Shown here: piece after piece, positions 37,568 to 45,911 of the stretch
Layout: each line of letters begins with the position of its first letter
Position numbering within the stretch: the first letter of the stretch is position 1
Assembly (NCBI RefSeq): GCF_001658005.1
Contig: NZ_CP015986.1
Span: 558,001-622,000, forward strand
Source: Sphingobium sp. EP60837
Lineage (GTDB): Bacteria > Pseudomonadota > Alphaproteobacteria > Sphingomonadales > Sphingomonadaceae
Length of the DNA: 64,000 nucleotides
Reading direction: 5' to 3'
The notes under the pieces: generated by a model
What the model was told of the DNA's origin: nothing
The model's database searches: none
The model's input: the letters and a program-made list of their open reading frames with translations, nothing else
Program-made: the position numbers and the translations under genes

Positions 37568-37872
37568 ACGGACGCTTCGTTCGTTTGGGCGAAACTGATC
37601 GCTCTCGCATCATCCTGCATGTGGATGGCCATCCGGTGACGGCGCTGGAAGGCGACACACTCATGGTTGCGGTCCTCAGCACTGGCGGGACGCTCCGCCA
37701 GTCGGAGTTCGGCGACGGCAACCGCGCGGGCTTCTGCCTGATGGGGGCCTGTCAGGATTGCTGGGTCTGGACCGAAGGCGGCGATCGCCTGCGCGCCTGC
37801 TCCACCCTCGCAGTAGCGGGCCAGCGCATCCTCACCAGCCAGCCGGAGGCGACATGGCCGAACCTCGCATAA
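37564..37872 (+). CDS. Small [2Fe-2S] subunit of an opine oxidase/HcnA-like dehydrogenase
   Basis: A 102-residue ferredoxin-like protein. The cluster motif GFCLMGACQDCWVW plus Cys in RACST gives the C-x4-C-x2-C...C pattern of plant-type [2Fe-2S] domains. HcnA and the small subunits of opine oxidases and D-hydroxyproline dehydrogenases look like this. It overlaps the ATPase gene by four bases and the next gene by 19, so its product is made in strict proportion. It would carry electrons between the two flavoproteins encoded downstream. Confidence 0.88.
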   Translation: MNGRFVRLGETDRSRIILHVDGHPVTALEGDTLMVAVLSTGGTLRQSEFGDGNRAGFCLMGACQDCWVWTEGGDRLRACSTLAVAGQRILTSQPEATWPNLA

Positions 37873-39227
37873 TCATCGTCGGCGCGGGGCCTTCCGGCGT
37901 GCGGGCGGCGGAGGCTGTGGTGAAGGCGGGACTGCGCCCCACCGTCATTGATGAGGCGCGGCGCGCGGGCGGTCAGATCTACCGCCGCCAGCCCGACAAT
38001 TTCACCCGGCCCTATGAAAAGCTCTACGGCACCGAAGCCGCGCGGGCGAAGGCGCTGCACGACAGCTTCGACGCCTTGCAGGGACAGATGGACTATCTGC
38101 CCGAAACGCTCGTTTGGAACATCGCTGACCAACAGGTCTGGACGCTGAGCGGCAACGCCCATCAAACCCTTCCCTATGACGCGCTGATCCTCTGCACCGG
38201 CGCGACCGATCGGCTGATGCCGATCACGGGATGGAACCTCGCTGGCACCTACAGCCTTGGCGGCGCGCAGGTCGCGCTCAAGTCGCAGGCGGTCTCGATC
38301 GGCCGCGAAGTCGTCTTCATGGGTTCTGGCCCGCTCCTCTATCTCGTCGCCTCGCAATATGTGCAGGCAGGCGCGAAGGTCGCCGCCGTCCTCGACACCT
38401 CTCCATCGGGCGCCCGCATCAAGGCGCTGCCAGACCTGCTGGCCCTGCCGTCAGTGCTTTGGAACGGCATCCAGCTCACTCGCGCGCTGGCCAAGGCGGG
38501 CGTCGCTGTCCACCATCAGATCACTCCCGTCGAAGTCGTGGGCAAGGCGGATAGCGGCGTCACCGCCGTCCGCTACCGCACTGCTTCGGGCGCGGAACAG
38601 ACGATCGCTTGCGACGCGGTGGCGGTGGGCTACCACCTCCGTCCCGAAACCCAGCTCGCCGATCTCGCCCGTTGCGCGTTCGTCTTCGATCCGGCCACGC
38701 ACCAATGGCTGCCGCAACGGGATGAGGACGGCCGCGCCAGCGTGGAGGGCGTTTACCTGGCAGGTGACGGCGCAAAAATCCTGGGCGCCCGCTCTGCCGA
38801 AGCCAGCGGAAAGCTCGCCGCCCTCGCCGCGCTCTCCGACCTGGCTATCGTCACCGGCGAGGGCGAGATGAACGCCCTGCGCCGTGAGGTAGCGACCTAC
38901 ACCAAATTCGCACGCGGCCTTGCCAAGGCGTTCCCCTGGCCAGCCAGCCAAGCGGCTGGGCTCCCTGACGAAGCCATCGTCTGCCGCTGCGAAGCGGTCA
39001 GCGCAGGCGATCTCCGCTCCGTCATGCGCGAAACCGGCGCGGTCGAAGCCAATCGCGCCAAAGCCTTCAGCCGCGTCGGCATGGGCCGCTGCCAAGGGCG
39101 CTATTGCGGTCTCGCCGCAGCCGAACTCATCGCCGCCGAGGCCGGAATCCCGGTCGAGCAAGTCGGCCGTCTGCGCGGGCAAGCGCCGGTCAAGCCGCTC
39201 CCCATCGCCATCGGAGTAGAAGAATGA
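37854..39227 (+). CDS. NAD(P)/FAD-dependent oxidoreductase subunit (HcnB/OoxA-like)
   Basis: A 457-residue flavoprotein. It has the FAD loop RIIIVGAGPSGVRAAEAVVK, then ARRAGGQIYRRQP and a second nucleotide-binding region around VVFMGSGPLLYLVASQYV. The C terminus is a BFD-like [2Fe-2S] domain with Cys in IVCRCEAVSAGDLRSVMRE and GMGRCQGRYCGLAAAE. This domain order matches HcnB and the A subunits of octopine and nopaline oxidases. The ATG at 37854 lies inside the end of the iron-sulfur gene. It forms, with its neighbours, a three-part membrane-linked dehydrogenase. Confidence 0.9.
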   Translation: MAEPRIIIVGAGPSGVRAAEAVVKAGLRPTVIDEARRAGGQIYRRQPDNFTRPYEKLYGTEAARAKALHDSFDALQGQMDYLPETLVWNIADQQVWTLSGNAHQTLPYDALILCTGATDRLMPITGWNLAGTYSLGGAQVALKSQAVSIGREVVFMGSGPLLYLVASQYVQAGAKVAAVLDTSPSGARIKALPDLLALPSVLWNGIQLTRALAKAGVAVHHQITPVEVVGKADSGVTAVRYRTASGAEQTIACDAVAVGYHLRPETQLADLARCAFVFDPATHQWLPQRDEDGRASVEGVYLAGDGAKILGARSAEASGKLAALAALSDLAIVTGEGEMNALRREVATYTKFARGLAKAFPWPASQAAGLPDEAIVCRCEAVSAGDLRSVMRETGAVEANRAKAFSRVGMGRCQGRYCGLAAAELIAAEAGIPVEQVGRLRGQAPVKPLPIAIGVEE

Positions 39228-40360
39228 GCGCGGCCACCGACGTCATCATTGTGGGCGGCGGCCTCATGGGCAGCTCGGCCGCGCTCTTCCTGCGCGGCCA
39301 TGGCATGTCCGTCACGCTGCTCGAAACCGACCTGATCGGGCGGCAGGCAAGCGGCACCAATTTCGGCAATGTCCGCCGCCAGGGCCGCGCGCTGCACCAA
39401 TTGCCCCTCGCCAACCGCGCGCTCGCCATCTGGCGCAAGTCGAAGGAATTGCTGGGCGCGGACGTGGAATATCTCCAGTCCGGCCACATCCGCGTCTGCT
39501 ATCGCGAGCGGCCCGAGCTGGTCGGTGCGATGGAGGAATATGCCGACAAGGCGCGGCTTGAGGGGCTGGACCTCCAACTCCTCACCGGCAACGCGCTGCG
39601 GGCGAAGTTCCCCTTCTTCGGGGCCGATGTGCTGGCGGGCTCCTATTCCGCGATGGACGGCCACGCCAACCCGCGCCTCGCCGCCCCCGCCTTTGCCCGC
39701 GCTGCCCAGCGTATGGGCGCGACGGTGCATGAGAATACGAAGATCGTGGATGCGCAAAAGGTCGGCGAGGATTTCCTGGTGACCGCCGAAGATGGCCGCA
39801 CCTTCCGCGCGCCGATCCTACTGATCACGGCGGGCGCATGGGGCAATGCCCTTTCCTCGCAATTTGGCGAGCCGGTGCCGATCGTCCCCAAGGGACCCAA
39901 TATGAGCGTCACCGAGCCGGTGCCCTATGCGATCCACCCGGCCGTCGGCGTAATGACCCCGCTGGAGGAGGAAACCGTCTATTTCCGTCAAGTCGCCCGC
40001 GGCAATATCGTGCTCGGCGGCTCGACGCGCGGGCCATCCTATCCCGACGAGTATCGCGCCTATGTCCTGCCGCAGAATACGCTGAGCCAGCTGAAGCAAA
40101 TCCGCCGCCTCGCGCCCGCTTTGGGCAAGCTCAACATCATCCGCGTCTGGTCCGGGATCGAGGGCTATCTGCCCGACAGCCAGCCCGTCATGGGACCAAG
40201 CGCTACCACCAGCGGCCTCTATTACGCCTTCGGCTTTTCGGGCGCGGGGTTCCAGATCGGCCCGGGCGTGGGCGAAACGATGGCGGAAGTCATCGCCAAG
40301 GGCGCGACGGATATCCCGATGGAGCCTTATCAAATTGGCCGGTTTGCCGAAGTCGAATAA
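39224..40360 (+). CDS. FAD-dependent oxidoreductase subunit (HcnC/OoxB, sarcosine-oxidase-like)
   Basis: A 378-residue DAO-family flavoenzyme, probably the catalytic subunit of the three-part dehydrogenase. FAD binding: DVIIVGGGLMGSSAALFLRG. Other family blocks are SGTNFGNVRRQGRALHQLP, MDGHANPRLAAPAFARAAQR and the C-terminal YAFGFSGAGFQIGPGVGE. Such subunits oxidise secondary amines, for example opines, glycine or D-hydroxyproline. The ATG at 39224 overlaps the preceding stop. It closes the operon; an inverted repeat and a convergent aldehyde dehydrogenase gene follow. Confidence 0.9.
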   Translation: MSAATDVIIVGGGLMGSSAALFLRGHGMSVTLLETDLIGRQASGTNFGNVRRQGRALHQLPLANRALAIWRKSKELLGADVEYLQSGHIRVCYRERPELVGAMEEYADKARLEGLDLQLLTGNALRAKFPFFGADVLAGSYSAMDGHANPRLAAPAFARAAQRMGATVHENTKIVDAQKVGEDFLVTAEDGRTFRAPILLITAGAWGNALSSQFGEPVPIVPKGPNMSVTEPVPYAIHPAVGVMTPLEEETVYFRQVARGNIVLGGSTRGPSYPDEYRAYVLPQNTLSQLKQIRRLAPALGKLNIIRVWSGIEGYLPDSQPVMGPSATTSGLYYAFGFSGAGFQIGPGVGETMAEVIAKGATDIPMEPYQIGRFAEVE

Positions 40361-40389
40361 CTCCACTTAACCCCTCCGCAACCCCTTCC

Positions 40390-40469
40390 CCGTTCGGGCT
40401 GAGCCTGTCGAAGCCCCTCACTTGTCCTTCACAGAAAGTGAAGCCCTTCGACAAGCTCAGGGCGAGCGG
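40390..40469. repeat. REP-like inverted repeat, type A copy 1
   Basis: One arm reads CGTTCGGGCTGAGCCTGTCG, continuing to AAGCC, and the other has CTTCGACAAGCTCAGGGCGA. The arms match in reverse complement with a few mismatches around a 25-base spacer. Such elements are dispersed widely in sphingomonad genomes. It sits between convergent genes, where it may also act as a bidirectional transcription stop. A second copy lies at 44506-44580. Confidence 0.8.
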
Positions 40470-40491
40470 AGGTTTGTATAGAGGCTGGCTA

Positions 40492-41964
40492 TCAAAACTC
40501 GATCAACGCCGTCTTCATCTTGAGGTTCGCCACATAGGCTTCCCTACCCAGATCCTTCCCGATACCCGACTGTTTGTATCCGCCCGTCGGCAGTATGAAG
40601 TCGTTGCTCCGCCCATAGCGGTTCACCCACACCGTCCCCGCCTCCAGCGAGCGTGTAGCCCTCAAAGCCCGCGCGACATCACCAGTATGCACCCCGGCCG
40701 CCAGCCCATAGTCGCTGTCATTGGCGAGCGCATAGGCCTCTTCCTCGTCACTGAAGGTCTGGACTGTCAGCACCGGCCCGAAAATCTCGCCCTGCACCAC
40801 CTCGCTTTTCTGCTCCACATTCCGCAGCAGCGTCGGCGCGAAATAGCTCCCCTCCTGCGGCGAAGTCGCCCGTCCACCGCCAGCCAGCACCTCCGCGCCC
40901 TCTGCAATGGCCCGCTTCACGATGCCGTCCATCCGATCGAGCTGGCCTTCCGATATAATCGGCCCCAGCGTCGTATCCATCCGCCAGGTCGGCCCCGCCT
41001 TATGCGCGGCGAAGGCCGCCAGAACCCGGTCGATGACCTGATCCGCCACCTTCTCCTGCACCAGCAGTCGAGACCCCGCTACGCACACCTGCCCCGCATT
41101 GAGCGTAATAGCCCGAGCAACCAGCGCCGCCGCCTTGTCCAGCCCCGCATCGGCAAAGACGATCTGCGGGCTCTTCCCGCCCAGTTCCAGCGTCACCGGC
41201 TTGGGTCCAGTCTCCGCACAAGCGGCCATGATCGCCGCGCCCGTGCGGGTGGACCCGGTAAAGGTCACCTTCGCTACCTCCGCCCGCCGCACGAGCGGAT
41301 CGCCGACAGAGCGCCCATCGCCCTGCACGATGTTGAACACGCCCGCCGGCAACCCGGCCTCGATCGCCAGTTCGGCCAGCCGCACGATGCTGAACGGCGT
41401 CATTTCCGAAGGCTTCAACACCACCGAATTGCCAGCAGCAATGGCGGGCGCGATCTTCCACGCCGACATCACCAGCGGCAGGTTCCAGGGCGCGATCGCC
41501 GCCACCACGCCATAAGGTTCCGCAATGGTCAGCCCCAGCTTGTCAGGCGTCGTCGCTGCGACCTCGCCGCCGATCTTGTCGGCCCATTCGGCGAAGAAGC
41601 GGACAGTCTCGGCAGTGTAACTCAAATCCCAGCCGTTGATCTCGCCAATCGTCCGCGTCGATCCCAGCGCCTCCAGCGGGGCCAGCGTCGCCGCATCTGC
41701 ATCGATCAGGTCGGCCCAGCGCCGCAGCACCTTCATTCGCCCGCGCGGGTCGGTCTGCGCCCAACCGCTCTTATTGTAGGCCGCCTGCGCATTTTCCACC
41801 GCTTCGGCCAATTGCCCCGCATCCGCGCAATCCAGTTCCACCTGCACCCGCCCGTCAGATGGCCGGCGCACGACGATCCCTTCGCCGCGTCCCTGAACCC
41901 GGCACCCGGCGATGAAATTGTTGGCGCTTCCCACGCTGATCAGATCGGGGTTGAAACCGTCCAC
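40492..41964 (-). CDS. Aldehyde dehydrogenase family protein
   Basis: An NAD(P)-dependent dehydrogenase of 490 residues. Its active-site Cys lies in NAGQVCVAGSRLLVQE, the general base Glu in VTLELGGKSPQIVFADA, and the catalytic Asn in VVAAIAPWNLPLVMSAWK. It has the GGYKQSGIGKDLGRE C-terminal pattern of the PuuC/gamma-glutamyl-aminobutyraldehyde group. A GTG at 41964 with AGGAG eight bases upstream fits the family start; no ATG does. The gene is alone on the minus strand, convergent with the opine-type operon and divergent from the acetyltransferase gene. It likely oxidises the aldehyde product of the amine oxidases. Confidence 0.9.
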   Translation of the reverse strand: MDGFNPDLISVGSANNFIAGCRVQGRGEGIVVRRPSDGRVQVELDCADAGQLAEAVENAQAAYNKSGWAQTDPRGRMKVLRRWADLIDADAATLAPLEALGSTRTIGEINGWDLSYTAETVRFFAEWADKIGGEVAATTPDKLGLTIAEPYGVVAAIAPWNLPLVMSAWKIAPAIAAGNSVVLKPSEMTPFSIVRLAELAIEAGLPAGVFNIVQGDGRSVGDPLVRRAEVAKVTFTGSTRTGAAIMAACAETGPKPVTLELGGKSPQIVFADAGLDKAAALVARAITLNAGQVCVAGSRLLVQEKVADQVIDRVLAAFAAHKAGPTWRMDTTLGPIISEGQLDRMDGIVKRAIAEGAEVLAGGGRATSPQEGSYFAPTLLRNVEQKSEVVQGEIFGPVLTVQTFSDEEEAYALANDSDYGLAAGVHTGDVARALRATRSLEAGTVWVNRYGRSNDFILPTGGYKQSGIGKDLGREAYVANLKMKTALIEF

Positions 41965-42164
41965 GGCATAATCTCCTGCTACGCGTCTTCGCGTTAAATT
42001 AGGGCAGTGCTGCGGCATTTGCGGTGCTTGCGCGGGAAAGCCGACGCGATAATGTTCCAAAAAAAATGAGAAGGCAGCAGCCAATGCTTGTCCGCGCACC
42101 CTAATATCCGTTCATCGATTCATGAACCAGAGGCGGTTTCCCTATCCGCCAAGGAGCAACACGC
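41965..42164. promoter_or_regulatory. Divergent promoter region between two dehydrogenase operons
   Basis: A 200-base gap separating the minus-strand aldehyde dehydrogenase gene from the plus-strand GNAT-SSADH pair. It is AT-rich near 42050-42070 (including eight A in a row) and must hold both promoters. The Lrp-type regulator encoded at 47319 is a candidate controller, but I see no clear binding site. Confidence 0.45.
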
Positions 42165-43022
42165 ATGGCGACAGGCATAGAGGCGATGGTGGACCTGAGG
42201 CGCATGACCGCCGAGGATTTGGCCGCCGCCCACGACCTTTCCCACGAACAGAAATGGCCGCACCGGATCGAGGATTGGGAGATGATGTTCTCGCTTGGCT
42301 CCGGTTATGTAGCGGAGCGCGATGGCGAGATCGTCGGCACCGCGATGAGCTGGCTCTATGGGGAAGATACCGCCACTCTCGGCATGGTTATCGTCTCGCC
42401 CAACGCGCAGGGCATGGGTATTGGCCGCCGTCTGATGGACGCGGTGCTCGATGATCTGAAGGGCCGCACGGTGATGCTGAACGCCACGGATGAAGGCTTG
42501 CCGCTCTATCGCAAGATGGGCTTTGAACCGATGGGCTCCATCTTTCAGCACCAGGGCGCGGCCTTTGCCGTCCCCATGGCGGAACTCATCCCCGACGAAC
42601 GCGTCCGTCCGCTGGGAAACAAGGATATGGACGTTCTGCGCACCCTCGCTCGCCGCGCTACCGGCATGGACCGCGACAAGCTGCTCGATGCGCTGGTGCC
42701 GGGCGCGCAGGGCGTGGTGCTGACGCGCAGCAATGAGCCGGTAGGCTTTGCCCTCTTCCGCCGCTTCGGCCGGGGCTATGTCGTCGGCCCCACCATCGCG
42801 CCGGACACCGGCGGCGCGAAGGCGCTGATTTCGCACTGGCTCGGCTCGAACAGCGGCATCTTCTGCCGCCTCGATGTGCCGGAAGAAAGCGGCCTTTCCG
42901 GCTGGCTTGATGAACTTGGCCTACCCTGCGTTGGCCGCGTCATGCGCATGACTCGTGGCCAGCACCCGAAGGCGGACCCCGAGCTCAGGATTTTCTCTCT
43001 TACGACGCAGGCCCTCGGATGA
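42165..43022 (+). CDS. GNAT family N-acetyltransferase, two-domain
   Basis: A 285-residue protein with an N-terminal GNAT fold and a C-terminal YitH/HolE-like domain (DUF1248). The acetyl-CoA loop is VIVSPNAQGMGIGRRLMD, followed by LPLYRKMGFEP. The C-terminal part contains GFALFRRFGRGYVVGPTIAP and FCRLDVPEESGLSGWLDE. It has AAGGAG before the ATG at 42165 and overlaps the SSADH gene by four bases. It probably acetylates a small amine, perhaps a pathway intermediate; the substrate is not visible. Confidence 0.85.
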   Translation: MATGIEAMVDLRRMTAEDLAAAHDLSHEQKWPHRIEDWEMMFSLGSGYVAERDGEIVGTAMSWLYGEDTATLGMVIVSPNAQGMGIGRRLMDAVLDDLKGRTVMLNATDEGLPLYRKMGFEPMGSIFQHQGAAFAVPMAELIPDERVRPLGNKDMDVLRTLARRATGMDRDKLLDALVPGAQGVVLTRSNEPVGFALFRRFGRGYVVGPTIAPDTGGAKALISHWLGSNSGIFCRLDVPEESGLSGWLDELGLPCVGRVMRMTRGQHPKADPELRIFSLTTQALG

Positions 43023-44482
43023 CTCTCTCCCTCAACAATTCCGCGCTGCTGATCGAACGCGCCTTCATCGGCGGCGAATGGACCGGTGCTCGGTCTGGCG
43101 CCACCCTGCCGGTCGATAATCCGGCGACCGGCGCGGTGATAGGCACGATTCCCGACTGTGGAGAGGCGGAAACGCAGGCCGCCATCGCCGCCGCAGAGGC
43201 TGCCTACCCGGCTTGGCGCGCCCGCACGGCCGCCGACCGGGCTGCATTGCTCGAACGCTGGCACGCGTTGGTTCTGGACAATATCACCGACCTCGCCTGC
43301 ATCATGACCGCCGAGCAGGGCAAACCTATCGCGGAATCGGAGGGCGAGATTCGCTACGCCGCGACCTTCATCAAATGGTTCGCGGAAGAAGCCCGCCGCA
43401 TTGATGGCGCGATCATTCCCGCGCCCGAAGCCAATCGCCGCATCCTCGTCATGAAGGAGCCGGTGGGCGTCTCCGCCGCGATCACTCCCTGGAATTTCCC
43501 GGCGGCGATGATCACCCGCAAATGCGCGCCCGCCCTGGCGGCCGGTTGCCCGGTCGTGGTGAAGCCGTCCGAACTCACCCCCTATTCCGCTCTGGCCCTC
43601 GCCAAACTGGCGGAGGATGCAGGCTTCCCCGCAGGGGTCTTCAGCGTCGTCACCGGCAACGCCACCGCCATTGGCGGCGTCATGACGTCCAGCCCGATCG
43701 TGCGCAAATTGTCCTTCACCGGCTCCACCCGCGTCGGCGCGCTGCTGATGCGGCAGTCGGCCGACACCATCAAGCGGCTCAGCTTGGAACTTGGCGGCAA
43801 CGCGCCGCTGATCGTGTTCGACGATGCCGATCTCGACCTGGCCGTCGCCAGCGCCATGGCCAGCAAGTTCCGCAATGCGGGCCAGACCTGCGTCTGCGCC
43901 AATCGCATATTGGTGCAGGACGGCATCCATGACGCCTTCGCCGAACGCCTTGCCAAGGCCGTTTCCGCGCTAAAGGTCGCGCCGGGCGATCAGCCGGGCA
44001 GCACCATCGGCCCGCTCATCAACCGCGCAGCGGTCGAAAAGGTGAAGGCCCATGTCGATGACGCGCTCGCCCATGGCGCAAAGATTTTCGCCCAGGCTCC
44101 GGAAGGGGCAACCGGCGAACGCTTCGCCACTCCGGTCATCCTGACCGGCGCAACCCGCGACATGCGCCTCGCTGATGAAGAAACCTTCGGCCCGGTCGCG
44201 CCCCTGTTCCGCTTCACCCATGAAGAGGAAGGGATCGAGATCGCCAACGGCACCAGCTATGGCCTCGCCAGCTATTTCTACACCGAAAATCTGCACCGCG
44301 CCTTCCGCGTGGCGGAGCGGCTGGAAGCAGGTATGGTGGCGCTCAACACCGGCGGCATCTCGATGGAGATGGCCCCCTTCGGCGGCGTAAAGATGTCCGG
44401 CCTTGGTCGCGAAGGCGCGCATGCGGGGATCGAGGAATATCTGGAGACTAAGACATTCCATGTCGGTGGTTTGAAGCTCTAA
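43019..44482 (+). CDS. NAD(P)-dependent succinate-semialdehyde dehydrogenase
   Basis: An aldehyde dehydrogenase of 487 residues from the GabD/SSADH group. It has the motif SAAITPWNFPAAMITRKCAP, the Glu in LSLELGGNAPLIVFDDAD, the catalytic Cys in FRNAGQTCVCANRILVQD, and the second Cys nearby typical of redox-regulated SSADHs. FGGVKMSGLGREGAHAGIEE closes the domain. It likely converts succinate semialdehyde to succinate, the exit of GABA or putrescine breakdown into the TCA cycle. Its ATG overlaps the acetyltransferase stop (ATGA). The name gabD would fit but is not certain. Confidence 0.9.
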   Translation: MTLSLNNSALLIERAFIGGEWTGARSGATLPVDNPATGAVIGTIPDCGEAETQAAIAAAEAAYPAWRARTAADRAALLERWHALVLDNITDLACIMTAEQGKPIAESEGEIRYAATFIKWFAEEARRIDGAIIPAPEANRRILVMKEPVGVSAAITPWNFPAAMITRKCAPALAAGCPVVVKPSELTPYSALALAKLAEDAGFPAGVFSVVTGNATAIGGVMTSSPIVRKLSFTGSTRVGALLMRQSADTIKRLSLELGGNAPLIVFDDADLDLAVASAMASKFRNAGQTCVCANRILVQDGIHDAFAERLAKAVSALKVAPGDQPGSTIGPLINRAAVEKVKAHVDDALAHGAKIFAQAPEGATGERFATPVILTGATRDMRLADEETFGPVAPLFRFTHEEEGIEIANGTSYGLASYFYTENLHRAFRVAERLEAGMVALNTGGISMEMAPFGGVKMSGLGREGAHAGIEEYLETKTFHVGGLKL

Positions 44483-44505
44483 CGTCCATCAAACCCACAT
44501 CTTCT

Positions 44506-44580
44506 CCGTTCGGGCTAAGCCTGTCGAAGCCCTCTACTTCTCAATAAAGAACAGCCCTTCGATAGGCCCAGGGCGAACGG
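44506..44580. repeat. REP-like inverted repeat, type A copy 2
   Basis: The arms CGTTCGGGCTAAGCCTGTCG and CTTCGATAGGCCCAGGGCGA are nearly reverse complements of one another and close to the element at 40390-40469. Its last bases run directly into GGGAG, the apparent ribosome-binding site of the dehydrogenase gene at 44590. Confidence 0.8.
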
Positions 44581-44589
44581 GAGCAGGCC

Positions 44590-45666
44590 ATGTCCGCCAA
44601 CCGCAACTACAGCATCTCCGTCATCCCCGGCGACGGCATTGGCAAGGAAGTGATGCCCGAAGGCATCCGTATCCTGGAACGCGCCGCCAGCCTCTACGGC
44701 TTCTCGATCGAGCAGAAATGGCAGGACTTCGCCTGCTGCGACTATTACGCCAAGCATGGCCAGATGATGCCCGATGACTGGAAGGCGCAGATTGGCAACC
44801 CGGACGCGATCTTCTTCGGCGCGGTCGGCTGGCCCAATACGGTGCCCGATCATATCTCGCTTTGGGGGTCGCTGCTCCAGTTCCGGCGCGAATATGACCA
44901 ATATGTCAACCTGCGCCCCGTTCGCCTGATGCCTGGGGTTCCCTGCCCACTCGTGGGCCGTGAACCGGGCGATATCGACTTCTGGGTCGTGCGTGAGAAT
45001 ACGGAGGGCGAATATAGCTCGGTCGGCGGCAAGATGTTCCCCGGCACCGCGCGCGAAGTCGTGATCCAGGAAACGGTGATGACGCGCCACGGCACCGACC
45101 GCGTCCTGCGCTATGCCTTCGAGCTTGCGGCGACGCGGGAGCGCAAACATGTCACCTCCGCCACCAAGTCCAACGGCATCGCCATCACCATGCCCTGGTG
45201 GGACGAGCGCGTGGAGGAGATGGCGAAAAACTACCCCACCGTCACCCACGACAAATATCATATCGACATTCTGACCGCTCAGTTCGTGCTGAACCCCGAT
45301 CGGTTCGATGTGGTTGTCGCCTCCAACCTTTTCGGCGACATTCTCTCCGATCTCGGCCCCGCCTGCACCGGCACCATCGGCGTCGCCCCATCGGGCAACA
45401 TCAACCCCGATCGCACCGCGCCATCCCTGTTCGAACCGGTCCACGGCTCCGCCCCCGATATTGCGGGCAAGGGCATCGCCAATCCGGTCGGCCAGATTTG
45501 GTCCGCCGCCATGATGCTGGAACATCTGGGCGAAACGGAAGCCGCCGCCGCCATCATGCGCGCGGTGGGATCGGTACTCGCTGAACCGGCACTGCGGACC
45601 GGCGACCTAAAGGGCAAGGCCAGCACCGTGGAATGTGGCAAGGCGATCGCAGAGGCATTGGGCTAA
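44590..45666 (+). CDS. Tartrate/D-malate dehydrogenase (TtuC/YeaU-like)
   Basis: A beta-decarboxylating dehydrogenase of 358 residues in the isocitrate/isopropylmalate family. It has VIPGDGIGKEVMPEGIRILE at the start, VNLRPVRLMPGVPCPL (substrate arginine), VRENTEGEYSSVGG, the metal-binding DRFDVVVASNLFGDILSDLG and EPVHGSAPDIAGKGIANPVG (NAD). These patterns match tartrate dehydrogenase/decarboxylase and D-malate dehydrogenase. It may convert a hydroxylated C4 acid to an oxo acid. GGGAG from the adjoining repeat is six bases from the ATG. Its place among amine genes is surprising. Confidence 0.88.
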   Translation: MSANRNYSISVIPGDGIGKEVMPEGIRILERAASLYGFSIEQKWQDFACCDYYAKHGQMMPDDWKAQIGNPDAIFFGAVGWPNTVPDHISLWGSLLQFRREYDQYVNLRPVRLMPGVPCPLVGREPGDIDFWVVRENTEGEYSSVGGKMFPGTAREVVIQETVMTRHGTDRVLRYAFELAATRERKHVTSATKSNGIAITMPWWDERVEEMAKNYPTVTHDKYHIDILTAQFVLNPDRFDVVVASNLFGDILSDLGPACTGTIGVAPSGNINPDRTAPSLFEPVHGSAPDIAGKGIANPVGQIWSAAMMLEHLGETEAAAAIMRAVGSVLAEPALRTGDLKGKASTVECGKAIAEALG

Positions 45667-45677
45667 CCACCACAGCC

Positions 45678-45766
45678 GTCACCCCGGGCTTGACCCGGGG
45701 TTCCCCTTCTCTTCAAGCCTGCACCTTAACCGGGCAGCGGGACCCCGGATCAAGTCCGGGGTGACG
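45678..45766. repeat. Alphaproteobacterial inverted repeat, type B
   Basis: GTCACCCCGGGCTTGACCCG is met by CCGGATCAAGTCCGGGGTGA; the full arms differ by a few bases. This element type is common between genes in alphaproteobacteria. It follows the tartrate dehydrogenase-like gene by 12 bases and could act as a termination hairpin. About 145 bases beyond it, up to 45911, hold no gene I can support. Confidence 0.8.
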
Positions 45767-45911
45767 AATGCGGGCATTTCATCCCGCAGCACAAAATGCC
45801 GCACCACTTCCCCAAAAAACCGCGCCCTTCCCATCCGTCCTATGAAATCGGCTAATCCGGCCATCACAGCGAGCTAGTCTGACTCCAACAGACAACACCG
45901 CGAGTTACCCG

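Noticed and set aside
39838..41997. 719-codon plus-strand frame across HcnC-like gene, repeat and aldehyde dehydrogenase
   Set aside because: It combines antisense and out-of-frame text; the true genes on both sides are clear.
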